Assembly: GCF_003610555.1 (NCBI RefSeq)
Contig: NZ_RAPQ01000010.1
Span: 124,001-188,000 of the forward strand
DNA: 64,000 bases
Source: Marinifilum flexuosum
Lineage (GTDB): Bacteria > Bacteroidota > Bacteroidia > Bacteroidales > Marinifilaceae
Direction: 5' to 3'
Position numbers and translations under genes: made by a program. Of this stretch, positions 1 through 10,110 are shown one piece after another (within the stretch, counting starts at the first letter, position 1; the number at the start of each line of letters is the position of its first letter). Below the pieces are notes generated by a model that was not told the DNA's origin, searched no databases, and was given only the letters and a program-made list of their open reading frames with translations.

Positions 1-2763
1 TCTAAGTTTAATATAACTTGCATCTTCAATATAACGAGATGATGTTTTGTTCGATAAGCTGTTACCTCCATTAAGGGCCTGAGGATGAGTTGCAATATCA
101 CCAGGCTTCTGCCATCTGCTCCAACCACTGTGTAAGGACATGGCATTAAAAGTTGAGTAAGCACCATCGTTATCATACAACTCTCTTGTTGCATGATAAA
201 TATCAACACCTGAAACAAAATCAAGATTCATACTCAATGTGAAATTCTTATAGCTCATTACAGAAGTTAATCCACCAAAGAAATCAGGGGTTGATGTACC
301 AACCATTTGAAGTGTTGCTTTGTTCCAATCGCTAGTCATAGTAACTCCGCCATCTTCGCCAACAACTTCCCATTCTGGCTTACCATTCTCAGAATTTACA
401 CCAGACCATTTGCGCATATACCATGTGTCGATATCTTCACCAACTCTACGCAATTTATTATCTTTGATAATATCTTCACCTTCGTAAAGTTCAGTAATCT
501 CATTGCGGTTGAGTCCTACATTTGCATCAACTCTCCAAGAGAAACCATTGTCTTGTGCTTTAAAAATATCAGCTCCAAATACCAACTCGAAACCTTTGTT
601 CTTTACAGCACCAATATTTTCCCAATAACCTTTAAAACCGGATGTTGCAGGAAGAGCTACATAATACAATAAGTCCTTGGTATCCTTAATGTAGTACTCC
701 ATACTGATATCAAATCTGTCGAACAATCGAACATCCAATGCAAAGTTGGTACTATATGTTTTTTCCCAAGTGAGGTCATCATTCCCCAACTGTTCTGCCG
801 AAACTGTTGGTGCACCATTATATTGATTTGCGATAGAGTAAAGCTCCTTACTAGGATGATAATTATCTGGCGTATTACCCAATACACCATAACTAGCACG
901 AAACTTCAGTACATCGATTTCATTAATATCAAAGAAATCCTCATTATGAATATTCCATCCTCCACTTACCGAATAGAAGTTTCCATATTTGGTATCTTCA
1001 CCAAATTTGGATGAGCCATCGCGACGGAATGAGAATTGAGCCATATAACGTGATGCATAGGAGTAATTTGCATTGAATAGATATGATTTGAATGCATAGT
1101 TGTCTTTTTTCCCTTCAATTCTTTTCATTTCCGAACCTGCATTTAAAATTTCAGATCCCGATACGATTCCAATTTGTTCTGCCTTAGTAGTTGAGTACTC
1201 ATAATCATTGAACTCGTATGCTCCCATTACCGTAAAGTAATGCTCGTCAACTGTTTTTGTATAACGCAACAATTGATTGGTAAAACGATTCAAACTTTTC
1301 CAATGATAGTTTGAAATTGCACCATTATCGTTTCTGCCTGATGTAGATTGTGGGTCAGTATAACCTGTTTCTGAATGATGTTGATAATCGAAACTATTGG
1401 AAGAAACAAAAGTTAATCCTTCCATCAACTTCACATCAAAACCAAAAGATGGAGACAATCTTAAATTAGTTGATTCTGTGTAATTCCATTGTAAATTGTA
1501 GATTGAGTTGCTTTTATCACGACCAATCCATCCTGAGCTTGGATCTGTTGGATCGATGATATTTCCTTCAGCATCTCTTGGCTTATCGTATGGCATATTC
1601 AGGAACATTTCACTAACTCCCTGTTGCTTATCAGTAACATCACGATAAGTGAAAGCCATTTTTGGATGTAAGGTCAAATAATCATTCACCTTATAATCTA
1701 TATTCATGCGTCCAGCATAACGAGTATAATCATATCCTTTTACAGCTCCTTCTTCATCATACAAATTACCAGAAATGTAAGTTCTTATTTTATCGGTTCC
1801 TCCCGAGAAAGAAACACCATAATCCTGAACAAAACCAAGCTGCGTACCTTCATCAAACCAATCTGTATCTATTGCTTGATTTTCTTCAGTAAACCACTCA
1901 AGGTCAGCATATCCATTACCAAACGATTGAATATATTCAGTCATTTCAGCTGCGTTCATCATACTAAAATTACCAAGTGAAAGATCTGTAATACCTGTTT
2001 TTATAGATACATTAATTACATCTTCTCCACCCTTGGCACTTTTGGTAGTAACCAATATTACACCATTTGCAGCACGAGATCCATATAATGCTGTTGCCGA
2101 TGCATCCTTTAAAATCGAAGTAGACTCAATGTCTTCAGGATTTAAGTGAGGAGCTTCAGCTTGTATAATACCATCAACTACCCAAAGAGGGTCAACACTA
2201 CCACTTAAAGTAGATTTACCACGGATACGAATTTTAGGTGCAGCACCAGGTTGCCCTGAACTCTGAGTAACCATTACCCCTGCTGCTTTCCCTTGTAACA
2301 AATTGGCAACATTAGGTGTAGTTATTCCTTTTAAATCCTTAGAATCTACATTGGTAACCGATCCGGTTAAGTTTGATTTCTTCTGGACTCCATATCCTAC
2401 CACCACTACTTCTTCCAAACTCTCAGTATCTGATTCTAATTTAAAATCAATAACAGTTTGGCTTCCAACTAGAATTTCCTGAGTTTGGTATCCGATAAAA
2501 GAAACAACTAAAATGTTTGATTCATTTTCAGAGTCGATACTGTAATTTCCATTAAAATCGGTGGTAGTCCCAACAGTTGTTCCCTTAATCCACAGGTTTG
2601 CACCAATAATGGTTTCCCCTGATGAAGCATCGGTTACAACACCTGTAATAGTTCTCTTGCCGCTTTGTGCGACTGCTGTTGCTGTCAACAGAACAAGAAC
2701 CAGTGCAGTACTTAATACGCGACTAAGATTTTTGCACGTTTTCTTCATGTTTTTCATTAGCAT
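1..2763 (-). CDS. SusC/RagA-family TonB-dependent outer-membrane transporter (3' end outside window)
   Basis: Translating the minus strand from about 2763 gives an uninterrupted frame to the window edge (about 921 codons; the last ~100 residues of a usual ~1000-residue SusC are missing). It starts with a signal peptide ending near TATAVAQ, then a carboxypeptidase-regulatory-like beta domain (TGVVTDASSGETIIGANL), a TonB-box-like stretch (LEEVVVVGYG), the plug (NLLQGKAAGVMV, then RIRGKST and WVVDGII) and a long barrel rich in Asn, Tyr and Phe. The family imports oligosaccharides through the outer membrane together with a SusD lipoprotein, expected just left of the window. In-frame ATGs lie at 2763, 2757 and 2748; an AGGAAA sequence precedes the first. 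It is divergent from the hybrid sensor at 3254, the usual polysaccharide-locus arrangement. The substrate cannot be read from sequence. Confidence 0.95.
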   Translation of the reverse strand, partial: MLMKNMKKTCKNLSRVLSTALVLVLLTATAVAQSGKRTITGVVTDASSGETIIGANLWIKGTTVGTTTDFNGNYSIDSENESNILVVSFIGYQTQEILVGSQTVIDFKLESDTESLEEVVVVGYGVQKKSNLTGSVTNVDSKDLKGITTPNVANLLQGKAAGVMVTQSSGQPGAAPKIRIRGKSTLSGSVDPLWVVDGIIQAEAPHLNPEDIESTSILKDASATALYGSRAANGVILVTTKSAKGGEDVINVSIKTGITDLSLGNFSMMNAAEMTEYIQSFGNGYADLEWFTEENQAIDTDWFDEGTQLGFVQDYGVSFSGGTDKIRTYISGNLYDEEGAVKGYDYTRYAGRMNIDYKVNDYLTLHPKMAFTYRDVTDKQQGVSEMFLNMPYDKPRDAEGNIIDPTDPSSGWIGRDKSNSIYNLQWNYTESTNLRLSPSFGFDVKLMEGLTFVSSNSFDYQHHSETGYTDPQSTSGRNDNGAISNYHWKSLNRFTNQLLRYTKTVDEHYFTVMGAYEFNDYEYSTTKAEQIGIVSGSEILNAGSEMKRIEGKKDNYAFKSYLFNANYSYASRYMAQFSFRRDGSSKFGEDTKYGNFYSVSGGWNIHNEDFFDINEIDVLKFRASYGVLGNTPDNYHPSKELYSIANQYNGAPTVSAEQLGNDDLTWEKTYSTNFALDVRLFDRFDISMEYYIKDTKDLLYYVALPATSGFKGYWENIGAVKNKGFELVFGADIFKAQDNGFSWRVDANVGLNRNEITELYEGEDIIKDNKLRRVGEDIDTWYMRKWSGVNSENGKPEWEVVGEDGGVTMTSDWNKATLQMVGTSTPDFFGGLTSVMSYKNFTLSMNLDFVSGVDIYHATRELYDNDGAYSTFNAMSLHSGWSRWQKPGDIATHPQALNGGNSLSNKTSSRYIEDASYIKLR

Positions 2764-3253
2764 TTTTTTCCTAGATTAGTTAGTAATCGGGTTATTCATT
2801 CGCTTAATGTCTTTAGCTATTAATTATGCTTCCAACATTGAATCAACCCAAATTTGAAAAATACTAACTTGATTCTTGGGTAAATATTCCGCGATAAGGT
2901 GGAGATTTTAAAAAGCTGGCCATTTGCCAATTTTTTTCATCCTTGATTTTAAGCATTAATAGATAGGAATGAATAGTATTTAAAGGCCATACAGAAGCAT
3001 TTGAGAAATCCTTAATCGAGAAACAAAAGGTTAATATTTCTCCCTGACTATGCTTTAGTGGATATTTTAAGCAATAGAGAGTGATTTTTCAGCATTTACC
3101 TATTATTTAAGCACATAAAACATCAAGAATTTTATTTTTGATGTACATTGTAATGCTTTTATAAAGTCTGTAAAAAAAGTGTGTAATATAGCTTGACAGG
3201 CTATACTATGATGCGTATTTTTGATAATTCCTGAAGAACGAGAAAGATTGACT
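2764..3253. other. Divergent intergenic control region between susC and the hybrid sensor
   Basis: About 490 bp without a credible gene. It must hold the promoters of both the SusC gene (leftward) and the hybrid two-component gene (rightward). AT-rich; the only crisp symmetry is the short palindrome at 3187-3205. In polysaccharide loci the regulator's AraC domain usually binds upstream of susC, so binding sites are expected here, but I could not identify a direct-repeat site with confidence. Confidence 0.6.
3187..3205. promoter_or_regulatory. Perfect palindrome TATAGC-N7-GCTATA upstream of the hybrid sensor
   Basis: TATAGC at 3187-3192 and GCTATA at 3200-3205 are perfect inverted repeats with a 7-bp centre, about 50 bp before the sensor start codon. 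The spacing suits a dimeric DNA-binding protein. No factor can be named; with arms this short it could be chance in AT-rich DNA. Confidence 0.3.
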
Positions 3254-6200
3254 ATGTGCCTAATCAATAAATACAATTCTATGATTTTAGTATTGGTGTT
3301 ACTACTAACATCAATTACATCATTCGCCAACGAAACTACCAACTTTATTCATCTTCAAGCAAAGTACAATGGACAACAAACCAATGCCACCAATGTAGTT
3401 GAAGATTCGAAAGGGTATCTTTATATTGAATCATATGATGGCCTGTTAAAATATGATGGCTATGATTTCAAATTAATTCCTCGATCTAAAATATTTAGTA
3501 AAAAAGCTCACTCAAGCTCTCTGTTTAAATTGTTAAAGCAGAAAAACCAGAACATTTGGGCCGTATCTCGAAAAGGAGATGTTTCAAAATTATTGCCATC
3601 AGGTAAATTTCAGGAGTATGCTTCAACAGTGAATAATCCCAACGAAGATTATCAGTTGGAATCAACAAATGTGGGAGATACAATTATTTGGATGGGATCA
3701 AACAATGGAATGGTGATTGGTCAATCAACCAAAAGCAAAAAAGTAATCAGATTCAACATTCAATCGAACGAGAATATTACTTCTATTTCTCAGGATAACA
3801 GAAATAATGTTTGGTTTGGAACAGGCAAGGGACGAATATTTAAAGGCAACATTAAAACCCAAAATTTGCAAGAAATAAAGGGACCTTTTAGCAATCCATT
3901 TAATACAATTGTACTTAGTACCGATAACTACAATAACCTTTGGATTGGTACGGAATTATATGGTTTCTTTCATTACGACACCAAGACCAAAAAATATGAA
4001 GACTACAAAGAAAAAGACCTGAAACTTAATTTTATTCCTTCCAATATGATTATTCGTATTTTTAAGGATAGTAATGGTTTTATTTGGATGGGAACTGATG
4101 GTGGAGGACTTTATAAAATTGACCCAAAAAGCAAACAGGTTAAACGCTATACGCAACAAAAAACCAATCCTTTCTCCTTACAAAGCAAAACGGTAATTGG
4201 AGTTGGTGAAACCAATAACAAAGACATTTGGGTGTTTACAAATTACGGCAATATAAATATCATTCCAACAGAATCGAATACAGTTGGTTATCATTGTGGT
4301 AGTGTAGATGGATCGCCAACCCGAATTTTATCAGTACTAAAAACTAAAGATGGCAACTTATGGCTAGGAACGGATGGAGAAGGCTTAAGCAAAATTAATA
4401 CACAGGGAAACCCTACTTACCAATACATTGCAAACACAAATTCTTCTAAAGGAATTCCAGGAAACTACATCCAAGCCATTGCGGAAGATAAAAATGGAAA
4501 TTTATGGGTAGGAACCTATTTAAATGGTCTGGCTTTTTTCGATAAAAACACCAATCGATTTATCCGAATAAAAACTGCTAACCAATATGGTCAAGTTGGA
4601 ACTGATGTTCGCTCCATTTACATCGATAAAAAAGATAGAGTTTGGATAGGTAGTAACATCGGAATCTTTGTTTTTAATAACAAACAAAAACAAATCGCTT
4701 ATTTCCAGCACAACAATCAGGATTTACAAGGAAGTATTGCCGAATTCTTTATTGAAGATGAAACCGGACAATTCTGGATAGGAATGTTTAATGGTGGTAT
4801 TTGTTTAATGGATGAGTCATCCAGTCTGCAAGATTCCAGATTCATTACTTATAAATTATCAACATCAAACAATATTACAGAAAGTAGTGTACTGCATGGC
4901 GTAGCCGATCAAAATGGATTCTTATACCTGATTAATGGGTACTCCAAAATAGTGCAGTTCGATATTCACAAAAAAGAAGTGGTACCAATAAAAGGTTTCT
5001 CTTCTGACCAAATACATGGCTGCGTTGCAATTATTTCAAGCGATAAGGATAACATTTGGCTTTCCAAGAACAACGGAATTTCTCACCTTGATTTACATTC
5101 GAGCCAAGAATACTTTTACACCTGGAAAAATGGCATTATTAAAGGTAAATTCCTTACAGGGAGTGCTTTTCAAGATTCTGACGGAATCATTTACTTTGGG
5201 GGAATAGAGGGGGTCAACCACTTTAACCCCAACAGCATGCAAACGCAAAAAAAAGACCTAAATCTGTCTATCAATCATATAGAGATTGTGAACCAACATG
5301 CTGATGAAATTATTCCTGAACAAGTTGCCAACGGAATCGAGCAAACCAAAACATTGAAACTTAATCACAATCAAACTTCATTCTCGTTTCAGTTTTCTGT
5401 GATTAATGATCACCTTGGCCCTAACTATTCTTATGCTTATCGTCTTAAGGGATTTAACGACAATTGGATCACCACAAGGGAAAACAGAGTAGCCACTTAC
5501 ACTAATATTCCTTATGGAGACTATACCTTTGAAGTAAAAGCTGGAACAAAACCCAACGACTGGAACATTGCTGCTAAATCAATCGATATTAAAATTCTTC
5601 CTCCTCTCTGGAAAAGGTGGTGGGCCTATACAATTTATGCTTTTCTTCTTTTCGTAATTAGTTTTTTCATTATCCGATACTACATTATGTGGGTAGGCCT
5701 AAAACAAAAGCTATTGTTGGAAGAGATTCAAAATGAAAAGAACAAGGAACTTTATGCAATGAAAATGAATTTCTTTGCAAAGATGTCGCACGAAATACAA
5801 ACCCCTTTAACTCTCATACTTTCGCCTATTGATAATATGATTGAGCGAGCAGAAGGAAATCTATTACTATCGCAACGTTTACAGGTGATTAAAAACAATG
5901 CAACACGACTTTCCAGAATTGCAATGGAACTAATGACCATTCGAAACAAGGAAATGGGAAAACTTAAGATTCGTGCCAGTGAAAACAATGTGGTAAATCA
6001 TTTGAATAAAGTTGCACTATCCTTTATGGAACAGGCCCGTTTTAAGCAAATTGATTTAAGCCTGGAATGTGAATCAAAGAATATCATGCTATGGTATGAT
6101 CATCAAAAACTGGAACACATTATTTATAATCTTCTGACCAATGCTTTTAAGTTCACACCACGCGATGGAAAAATCACATTAGCAATTAAAGAAGAAACGG

Positions 6201-7333
6201 ATACCAATAAGATATTCATAAAAGTTACCGATACTGGAATTGGAATTCCAAAGCATGATTTAGAGAATATTTTTAATCTGTTCTATCAATCAAAAGATGG
6301 AAAAAGAGTAGGAGGAACAGGAATAGGTTTGGCACTTACCAAAGAACTAATTCTTCTGCACAAAGGTAAGATAAAGGTTGAATCTGAAATTAACAAAGGA
6401 ACCACTTTTACCATAGCTTTGCCAATGGGAAAAGAACATTTCAGCAGTGATGAAATCATTATACAAGATATTGTAGAAACTAAAATTGAAAATACAACCA
6501 GTATTCTGACTTCAAATACAGAGCATACCGAAACCATTACAGATGAGAATAAAAAGACATTGCTTATTGTTGAAGACAATTTTGAAATGTTACTATTTTT
6601 AGAGGATAGTTTTAAAGCTTATTATAATGTAATCACTGCTCAAAATGGACAGGAGGCATTAGACAAAGCTACTACTCTTAAAATTGACATTATTCTTAGT
6701 GATGTAATGATGCCAATTATGGATGGTGTTACGCTTTGCAAGCATTTAAAAGAAAAAAGAGGTACTCGACATATCCCAATTATTTTGCTTACAACTAAAA
6801 ATGCAACCGCATCGAAATTGGAAGGATTACAATTTGGTGCAATAGAATACCTTAACAAGCCTTTTAATGTAAAAGAGCTATTGCTTAAAGTGAATAACAT
6901 TTTGGAAGCTCAACAAAGATTAATTGAGCAATACAGAGCCGAAATATTAACTGAAAGTAAGGAGATTGAAGTTCAATCACCTGATGAGAAGTTTATTGAA
7001 TCCGTAATCGTGGAAATGGAACGAAACTTCGATAATCCAGATTTTCGTCTTGAAGATTTGGCCGAACCGTTAAATATGAGTTACTCCAATATTTACAGGA
7101 AATTTCAGGCACTTACCGATAAAACTTTGGTTGACTTCATGCGAACTTTCCGTTTAAAGAAGGCTATTCCTTTGCTTGTAAAACACAACTTCACCATTTC
7201 CGAAATTGCATTTCAGATTGGCTTTAATGATCCCAAATATTTTTCGAAGTGCTTTAAAAAGGAGTATGGTGTAACTCCAAAGCAATACAAGCAACAAAAC
7301 CATTCAACAACTGACAATATCATTGAAAATTAG
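3254..7333 (+). CDS. Hybrid two-component system sensor/AraC-type regulator (HTCS)
   Basis: One-protein signalling system that senses a glycan fragment in the periplasm and activates a polysaccharide locus. ATG at 3254 is preferred over 3221 because it begins directly before a signal peptide (MCLINKYNSMILVLVLLL) and has a GAGAAAG sequence upstream. Domains, numbered from 3254: beta-propeller repeats about 30-640 with many IWMGTDGGGL-like blades; Y_Y_Y domain about 700-785; one membrane helix about 787-808 after WKRWWAY; HisKA with H846 in SHEIQTP; HATPase with NAFKF and DTGIGIP motifs; receiver with phospho-acceptor D1150 in LSDVMMP; C-terminal AraC helix-turn-helix about 1255-1350 ending near FKKEYGVTPKQYK. 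All parts look intact. It probably controls the divergent SusC locus, and perhaps the next two genes, since only 2 bp separates it from the cytochrome gene. Confidence 0.95.
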   Translation: MCLINKYNSMILVLVLLLTSITSFANETTNFIHLQAKYNGQQTNATNVVEDSKGYLYIESYDGLLKYDGYDFKLIPRSKIFSKKAHSSSLFKLLKQKNQNIWAVSRKGDVSKLLPSGKFQEYASTVNNPNEDYQLESTNVGDTIIWMGSNNGMVIGQSTKSKKVIRFNIQSNENITSISQDNRNNVWFGTGKGRIFKGNIKTQNLQEIKGPFSNPFNTIVLSTDNYNNLWIGTELYGFFHYDTKTKKYEDYKEKDLKLNFIPSNMIIRIFKDSNGFIWMGTDGGGLYKIDPKSKQVKRYTQQKTNPFSLQSKTVIGVGETNNKDIWVFTNYGNINIIPTESNTVGYHCGSVDGSPTRILSVLKTKDGNLWLGTDGEGLSKINTQGNPTYQYIANTNSSKGIPGNYIQAIAEDKNGNLWVGTYLNGLAFFDKNTNRFIRIKTANQYGQVGTDVRSIYIDKKDRVWIGSNIGIFVFNNKQKQIAYFQHNNQDLQGSIAEFFIEDETGQFWIGMFNGGICLMDESSSLQDSRFITYKLSTSNNITESSVLHGVADQNGFLYLINGYSKIVQFDIHKKEVVPIKGFSSDQIHGCVAIISSDKDNIWLSKNNGISHLDLHSSQEYFYTWKNGIIKGKFLTGSAFQDSDGIIYFGGIEGVNHFNPNSMQTQKKDLNLSINHIEIVNQHADEIIPEQVANGIEQTKTLKLNHNQTSFSFQFSVINDHLGPNYSYAYRLKGFNDNWITTRENRVATYTNIPYGDYTFEVKAGTKPNDWNIAAKSIDIKILPPLWKRWWAYTIYAFLLFVISFFIIRYYIMWVGLKQKLLLEEIQNEKNKELYAMKMNFFAKMSHEIQTPLTLILSPIDNMIERAEGNLLLSQRLQVIKNNATRLSRIAMELMTIRNKEMGKLKIRASENNVVNHLNKVALSFMEQARFKQIDLSLECESKNIMLWYDHQKLEHIIYNLLTNAFKFTPRDGKITLAIKEETDTNKIFIKVTDTGIGIPKHDLENIFNLFYQSKDGKRVGGTGIGLALTKELILLHKGKIKVESEINKGTTFTIALPMGKEHFSSDEIIIQDIVETKIENTTSILTSNTEHTETITDENKKTLLIVEDNFEMLLFLEDSFKAYYNVITAQNGQEALDKATTLKIDIILSDVMMPIMDGVTLCKHLKEKRGTRHIPIILLTTKNATASKLEGLQFGAIEYLNKPFNVKELLLKVNNILEAQQRLIEQYRAEILTESKEIEVQSPDEKFIESVIVEMERNFDNPDFRLEDLAEPLNMSYSNIYRKFQALTDKTLVDFMRTFRLKKAIPLLVKHNFTISEIAFQIGFNDPKYFSKCFKKEYGVTPKQYKQQNHSTTDNIIEN

Positions 7334-7335
7334 CA

Positions 7336-8730
7336 ATGACCATATTAAAAAAACACAAATTCCCTTTATTTATTCTGGCAGCATTTCTTTTTGCATTTGC
7401 ATTTACGGCAAGTCTAAAAGGAATAGATCAGTACACATCAACCGATGAGTATTGTGTTTCCTGTCATGTTCATACTCATGCCGATAACAGTTGGAAACAA
7501 GCAAGTCATTACAATAACAAAAGCGGTGTAGTTGTACACTGTGTTGACTGTCATCTTCCTCCAAAAGATCATATGAATTATTGGCCTCAGAAGATCAAAG
7601 CTGCATCTAAAGATTTGTATTCTTTTTACTTTACCGATCACTCAAAAATCGATTGGGAAGAAAAATCGAAATTAAAACATGCCAAGAAATTCACTTACAA
7701 TGAATCCTGTATCAACTGTCATGACAACTTGTTTCCTCTTCATCTTTCAAAAAAAGGTGATAAGGCGCATTTATATTACAAGAACAACAAAGACAAACTG
7801 GATTGCATCAACTGCCATTTAGACGTTGGACATGGTGGCGAAAAAATGCACAAAGCCAACAAAGCATTCTTGCAAAAAGATAAAATAGCAGAGGCATTTA
7901 AAGTGGCAACAATCATTACCAAGTTTGAAAATTTTACAGAACAAATCCCTGGTACAGATGTATCATTTGAAATGATTGCCATTCCCAAACCAGACACGAT
8001 TGCGACTTTCTTTATGGGGAAAATTGAGGTATCGTGGAATGAGTACAAAACATTCCTTGAGGAAACAGAATCGGAAGGAAGGCTTACTGAAAGTAATGCA
8101 GATGTTGATGCCATTAGCGGTGCAACTCCTCCTTTTGGCGATCCATCGCAAGGCTGGGGAATGGGACAAAGGCCCGCCATTACCATGACATGGCATGCTG
8201 CTAACACCTATTGCAAATGGCTTTCGCAAAAAACAGGCAAAACTTATCGCTTGCCTACAAAAGAAGAGTGGATTCATGCCTGTAAAGCAAATAGCAATGA
8301 AGATTTTTTCTTTGGAGGCAAGATAAAAGACTATAAGGAACGCAAGCTTCCTGTGAACCTATTCCGATCTCCCGATGAAAAAATCAATGAATATGTAATT
8401 TGGTCCGGGAACAGCAATGAGAAAACATCTTTGCCAAATCAGGTAAAACCTAACCCTTTTGGACTAGTCAACATGCTTGGCAACGTGAAAGAATTTTGTT
8501 CTGATGAGATCAATATCAATGGCAAAACAGAACATGTTATCATGGGTGGATCATTCAATAGCAAAGCAGAAGATCTACCATACAATAAAATCGATCACAC
8601 ACAGCATGAGGCCTGGATGATTACAGATCCACAAATTCCGAAAAGCATTTGGTGGTATTCAGATTGTACCGATGTTGGATTCAGAGTAGTTTGTGAATTT
8701 CCTAATAAACAAAGCAAGAGTCATGAATGA
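7336..8730 (+). CDS. NapC/NrfH-type tetraheme cytochrome c fused to an FGE/SUMF1-like domain
   Basis: The protein has an N-terminal membrane anchor (about residues 9-28) followed by four heme-binding CXXCH motifs at C40-H44, C69-H73, C125-H129 and C157-H161, the heme count of NapC/NrfH proteins that take electrons from menaquinol to periplasmic partners. From about residue 190 to the end lies a formylglycine-generating-enzyme-like (SUMF1/EgtB/PvdO) fold with GNVKEF, MGGSF and DVGFRVVCE motifs. The paired catalytic cysteines of true sulfatase-activating enzymes are not evident, so this half may be a binding or structural module or a different mononuclear enzyme. It sits 2 bp after the hybrid sensor and overlaps the next gene by 8 bp, so co-expression and a shared function with the Gfo/Idh/MocA protein are likely. 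The domain calls are firm; the electron partner is inference. Confidence 0.88.
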   Translation: MTILKKHKFPLFILAAFLFAFAFTASLKGIDQYTSTDEYCVSCHVHTHADNSWKQASHYNNKSGVVVHCVDCHLPPKDHMNYWPQKIKAASKDLYSFYFTDHSKIDWEEKSKLKHAKKFTYNESCINCHDNLFPLHLSKKGDKAHLYYKNNKDKLDCINCHLDVGHGGEKMHKANKAFLQKDKIAEAFKVATIITKFENFTEQIPGTDVSFEMIAIPKPDTIATFFMGKIEVSWNEYKTFLEETESEGRLTESNADVDAISGATPPFGDPSQGWGMGQRPAITMTWHAANTYCKWLSQKTGKTYRLPTKEEWIHACKANSNEDFFFGGKIKDYKERKLPVNLFRSPDEKINEYVIWSGNSNEKTSLPNQVKPNPFGLVNMLGNVKEFCSDEININGKTEHVIMGGSFNSKAEDLPYNKIDHTQHEAWMITDPQIPKSIWWYSDCTDVGFRVVCEFPNKQSKSHE

Positions 8731-10069
8731 ATCATACGAACAAAGTCGCAGAAAATTTATCCGCAATGCAGCAGCTGCAGGTATAATTGGTGCTGTTGGT
8801 TTTAATAGTCTTTTCACTTCTTGTAAGGGAGGCAAGCCAAGGGAGTATGATTTTCCACCTATGCTACCTACAGCCCCCGACGGTCCGCTTTTAAAAGCCG
8901 GAGTGGTTGGGTGTGGATATCGTGGAACCGGTGCTGCCATTAATTTCTTAAATGCAGGTCCAAACCTGGAAATTGCAGCCTTGGCAGATGTTTTTCAGGA
9001 TCGTGTTGATGCTTGCAGAAAGCAAATAAAAGAAAAGAAGGGTGTTGAAGTATCGCCTGACAAATGCTTTATTGGTATCGATTCTTTCGAAAAACTGATG
9101 GAATGCGATTTGGATATCGTGATTTTGGCAACTCCGCCTCACTTCAGACCACAACATTTCGAGGCATGTGTTAAGGCACAAAAACATGTTTTCATGGAAA
9201 AGCCTATCGCAGTTGATCCGGTTGGCGTACGATCGGTAATGGTTTCGGCAGAGAAAGCAAAAATGCTTGGATTATCGGTAATAACCGGAACCATAAAGCG
9301 TCATCAGCAAGATTATATAGAAACCTTTAAGCAGGTAAATAATGGTGCAATTGGAGAAATTGTATCGGCAAATAGTTACTACAATGTTGGAAAACTTTGG
9401 CATCGAAATCCTCGTGCCGATTGGTCAGAACTCGAAAATATGATTCGCAATTGGGTAAACTGGTGCTGGCTTTCGGGCGATCATATCGTGGAACAGCATG
9501 TTCACAACCTGGATACCGTAAATTGGTTTGTTGGCAAACATCCTGAAAAAGCCCTTGGCTTTGGTGCCCGTCATCAACGAATAACAGGCGATCAGTACGA
9601 CATGTTTAGTGTGGATTTCGTGTATGATAAAGACATTCATTATCACAGCATGTGTCGTCAAATTAACGATTGTTCCAATTCGGTTTCCGATAGAATTCAG
9701 GGCACCAAGGGATATACCAATTGCGAGAATAGCATTTTTGATTTGGATGGAAGCATAAAATGGACATTCGATTATCCAAAGAAAGGAACAGGCAAAAACA
9801 TCAGCCGATTGCAAACCAATCCTTTCGATCAGGAGCATATCGATTTGGTAACTTCTATTCGAACCAACCAGGCAATTAACGAAGCATTTCAAATTGCAGA
9901 ATCTACCCTAACAGGAATCATGGGAAGAATTTCAGCATATACAGGCAAAGAGGTTAGCTGGGATGAGATGATGAATTCCGATTTGTATTTGGGCCCAAAA
10001 ACCTACACCATTGGCTCAGTAGATATCCCAAAAGAAGTTCCTAAACCGGGAAAGGCTCCTGCGAATTAG
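8723..10069 (+). CDS. Tat-exported Gfo/Idh/MocA-family NAD(P)-type oxidoreductase
   Basis: ATG at 8723 places a twin-arginine signal (SRRKFIR, then a hydrophobic segment ending near LFTSC) at the N-terminus and has AAGAG just upstream; an in-frame ATG at 8693 would bury it. The mature part starts with a Rossmann dinucleotide-binding loop (AGVVGCGYRGTG) and carries the family EKP motif (VFMEKPIAVDP), then a substrate domain with HNLDTVNWF. The ~450-residue length is normal for the exported branch common in Bacteroidota and Planctomycetota. Such proteins oxidise or reduce sugars using tightly bound NAD; GH109 is a related group, but I do not claim glycosidase activity. The start overlaps the stop of the cytochrome-FGE gene (8723-8730), implying translational coupling and a periplasmic redox step on a sugar. 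Confidence 0.9.
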   Translation: MNESYEQSRRKFIRNAAAAGIIGAVGFNSLFTSCKGGKPREYDFPPMLPTAPDGPLLKAGVVGCGYRGTGAAINFLNAGPNLEIAALADVFQDRVDACRKQIKEKKGVEVSPDKCFIGIDSFEKLMECDLDIVILATPPHFRPQHFEACVKAQKHVFMEKPIAVDPVGVRSVMVSAEKAKMLGLSVITGTIKRHQQDYIETFKQVNNGAIGEIVSANSYYNVGKLWHRNPRADWSELENMIRNWVNWCWLSGDHIVEQHVHNLDTVNWFVGKHPEKALGFGARHQRITGDQYDMFSVDFVYDKDIHYHSMCRQINDCSNSVSDRIQGTKGYTNCENSIFDLDGSIKWTFDYPKKGTGKNISRLQTNPFDQEHIDLVTSIRTNQAINEAFQIAESTLTGIMGRISAYTGKEVSWDEMMNSDLYLGPKTYTIGSVDIPKEVPKPGKAPAN

Positions 10070-10110
10070 AAATATCGCAGGTAAATATTTTTTAACTTTT
10101 GTAAGTTACG

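Noticed and set aside
657-1892. Short frames within 1-2763 on both strands
   Set aside because: They are out-of-frame readings of the SusC gene, which is open across the whole stretch on the minus strand.
7900-8730. True sulfatase-activating FGE
   Set aside because: The paired catalytic cysteines are not evident and no sulfatase gene is nearby.
8723-10069. GH109 alpha-N-acetylgalactosaminidase
   Set aside because: Same superfamily, but the substrate-domain sequence does not look like the characterised GH109 group; kept as a general Gfo/Idh/MocA oxidoreductase.
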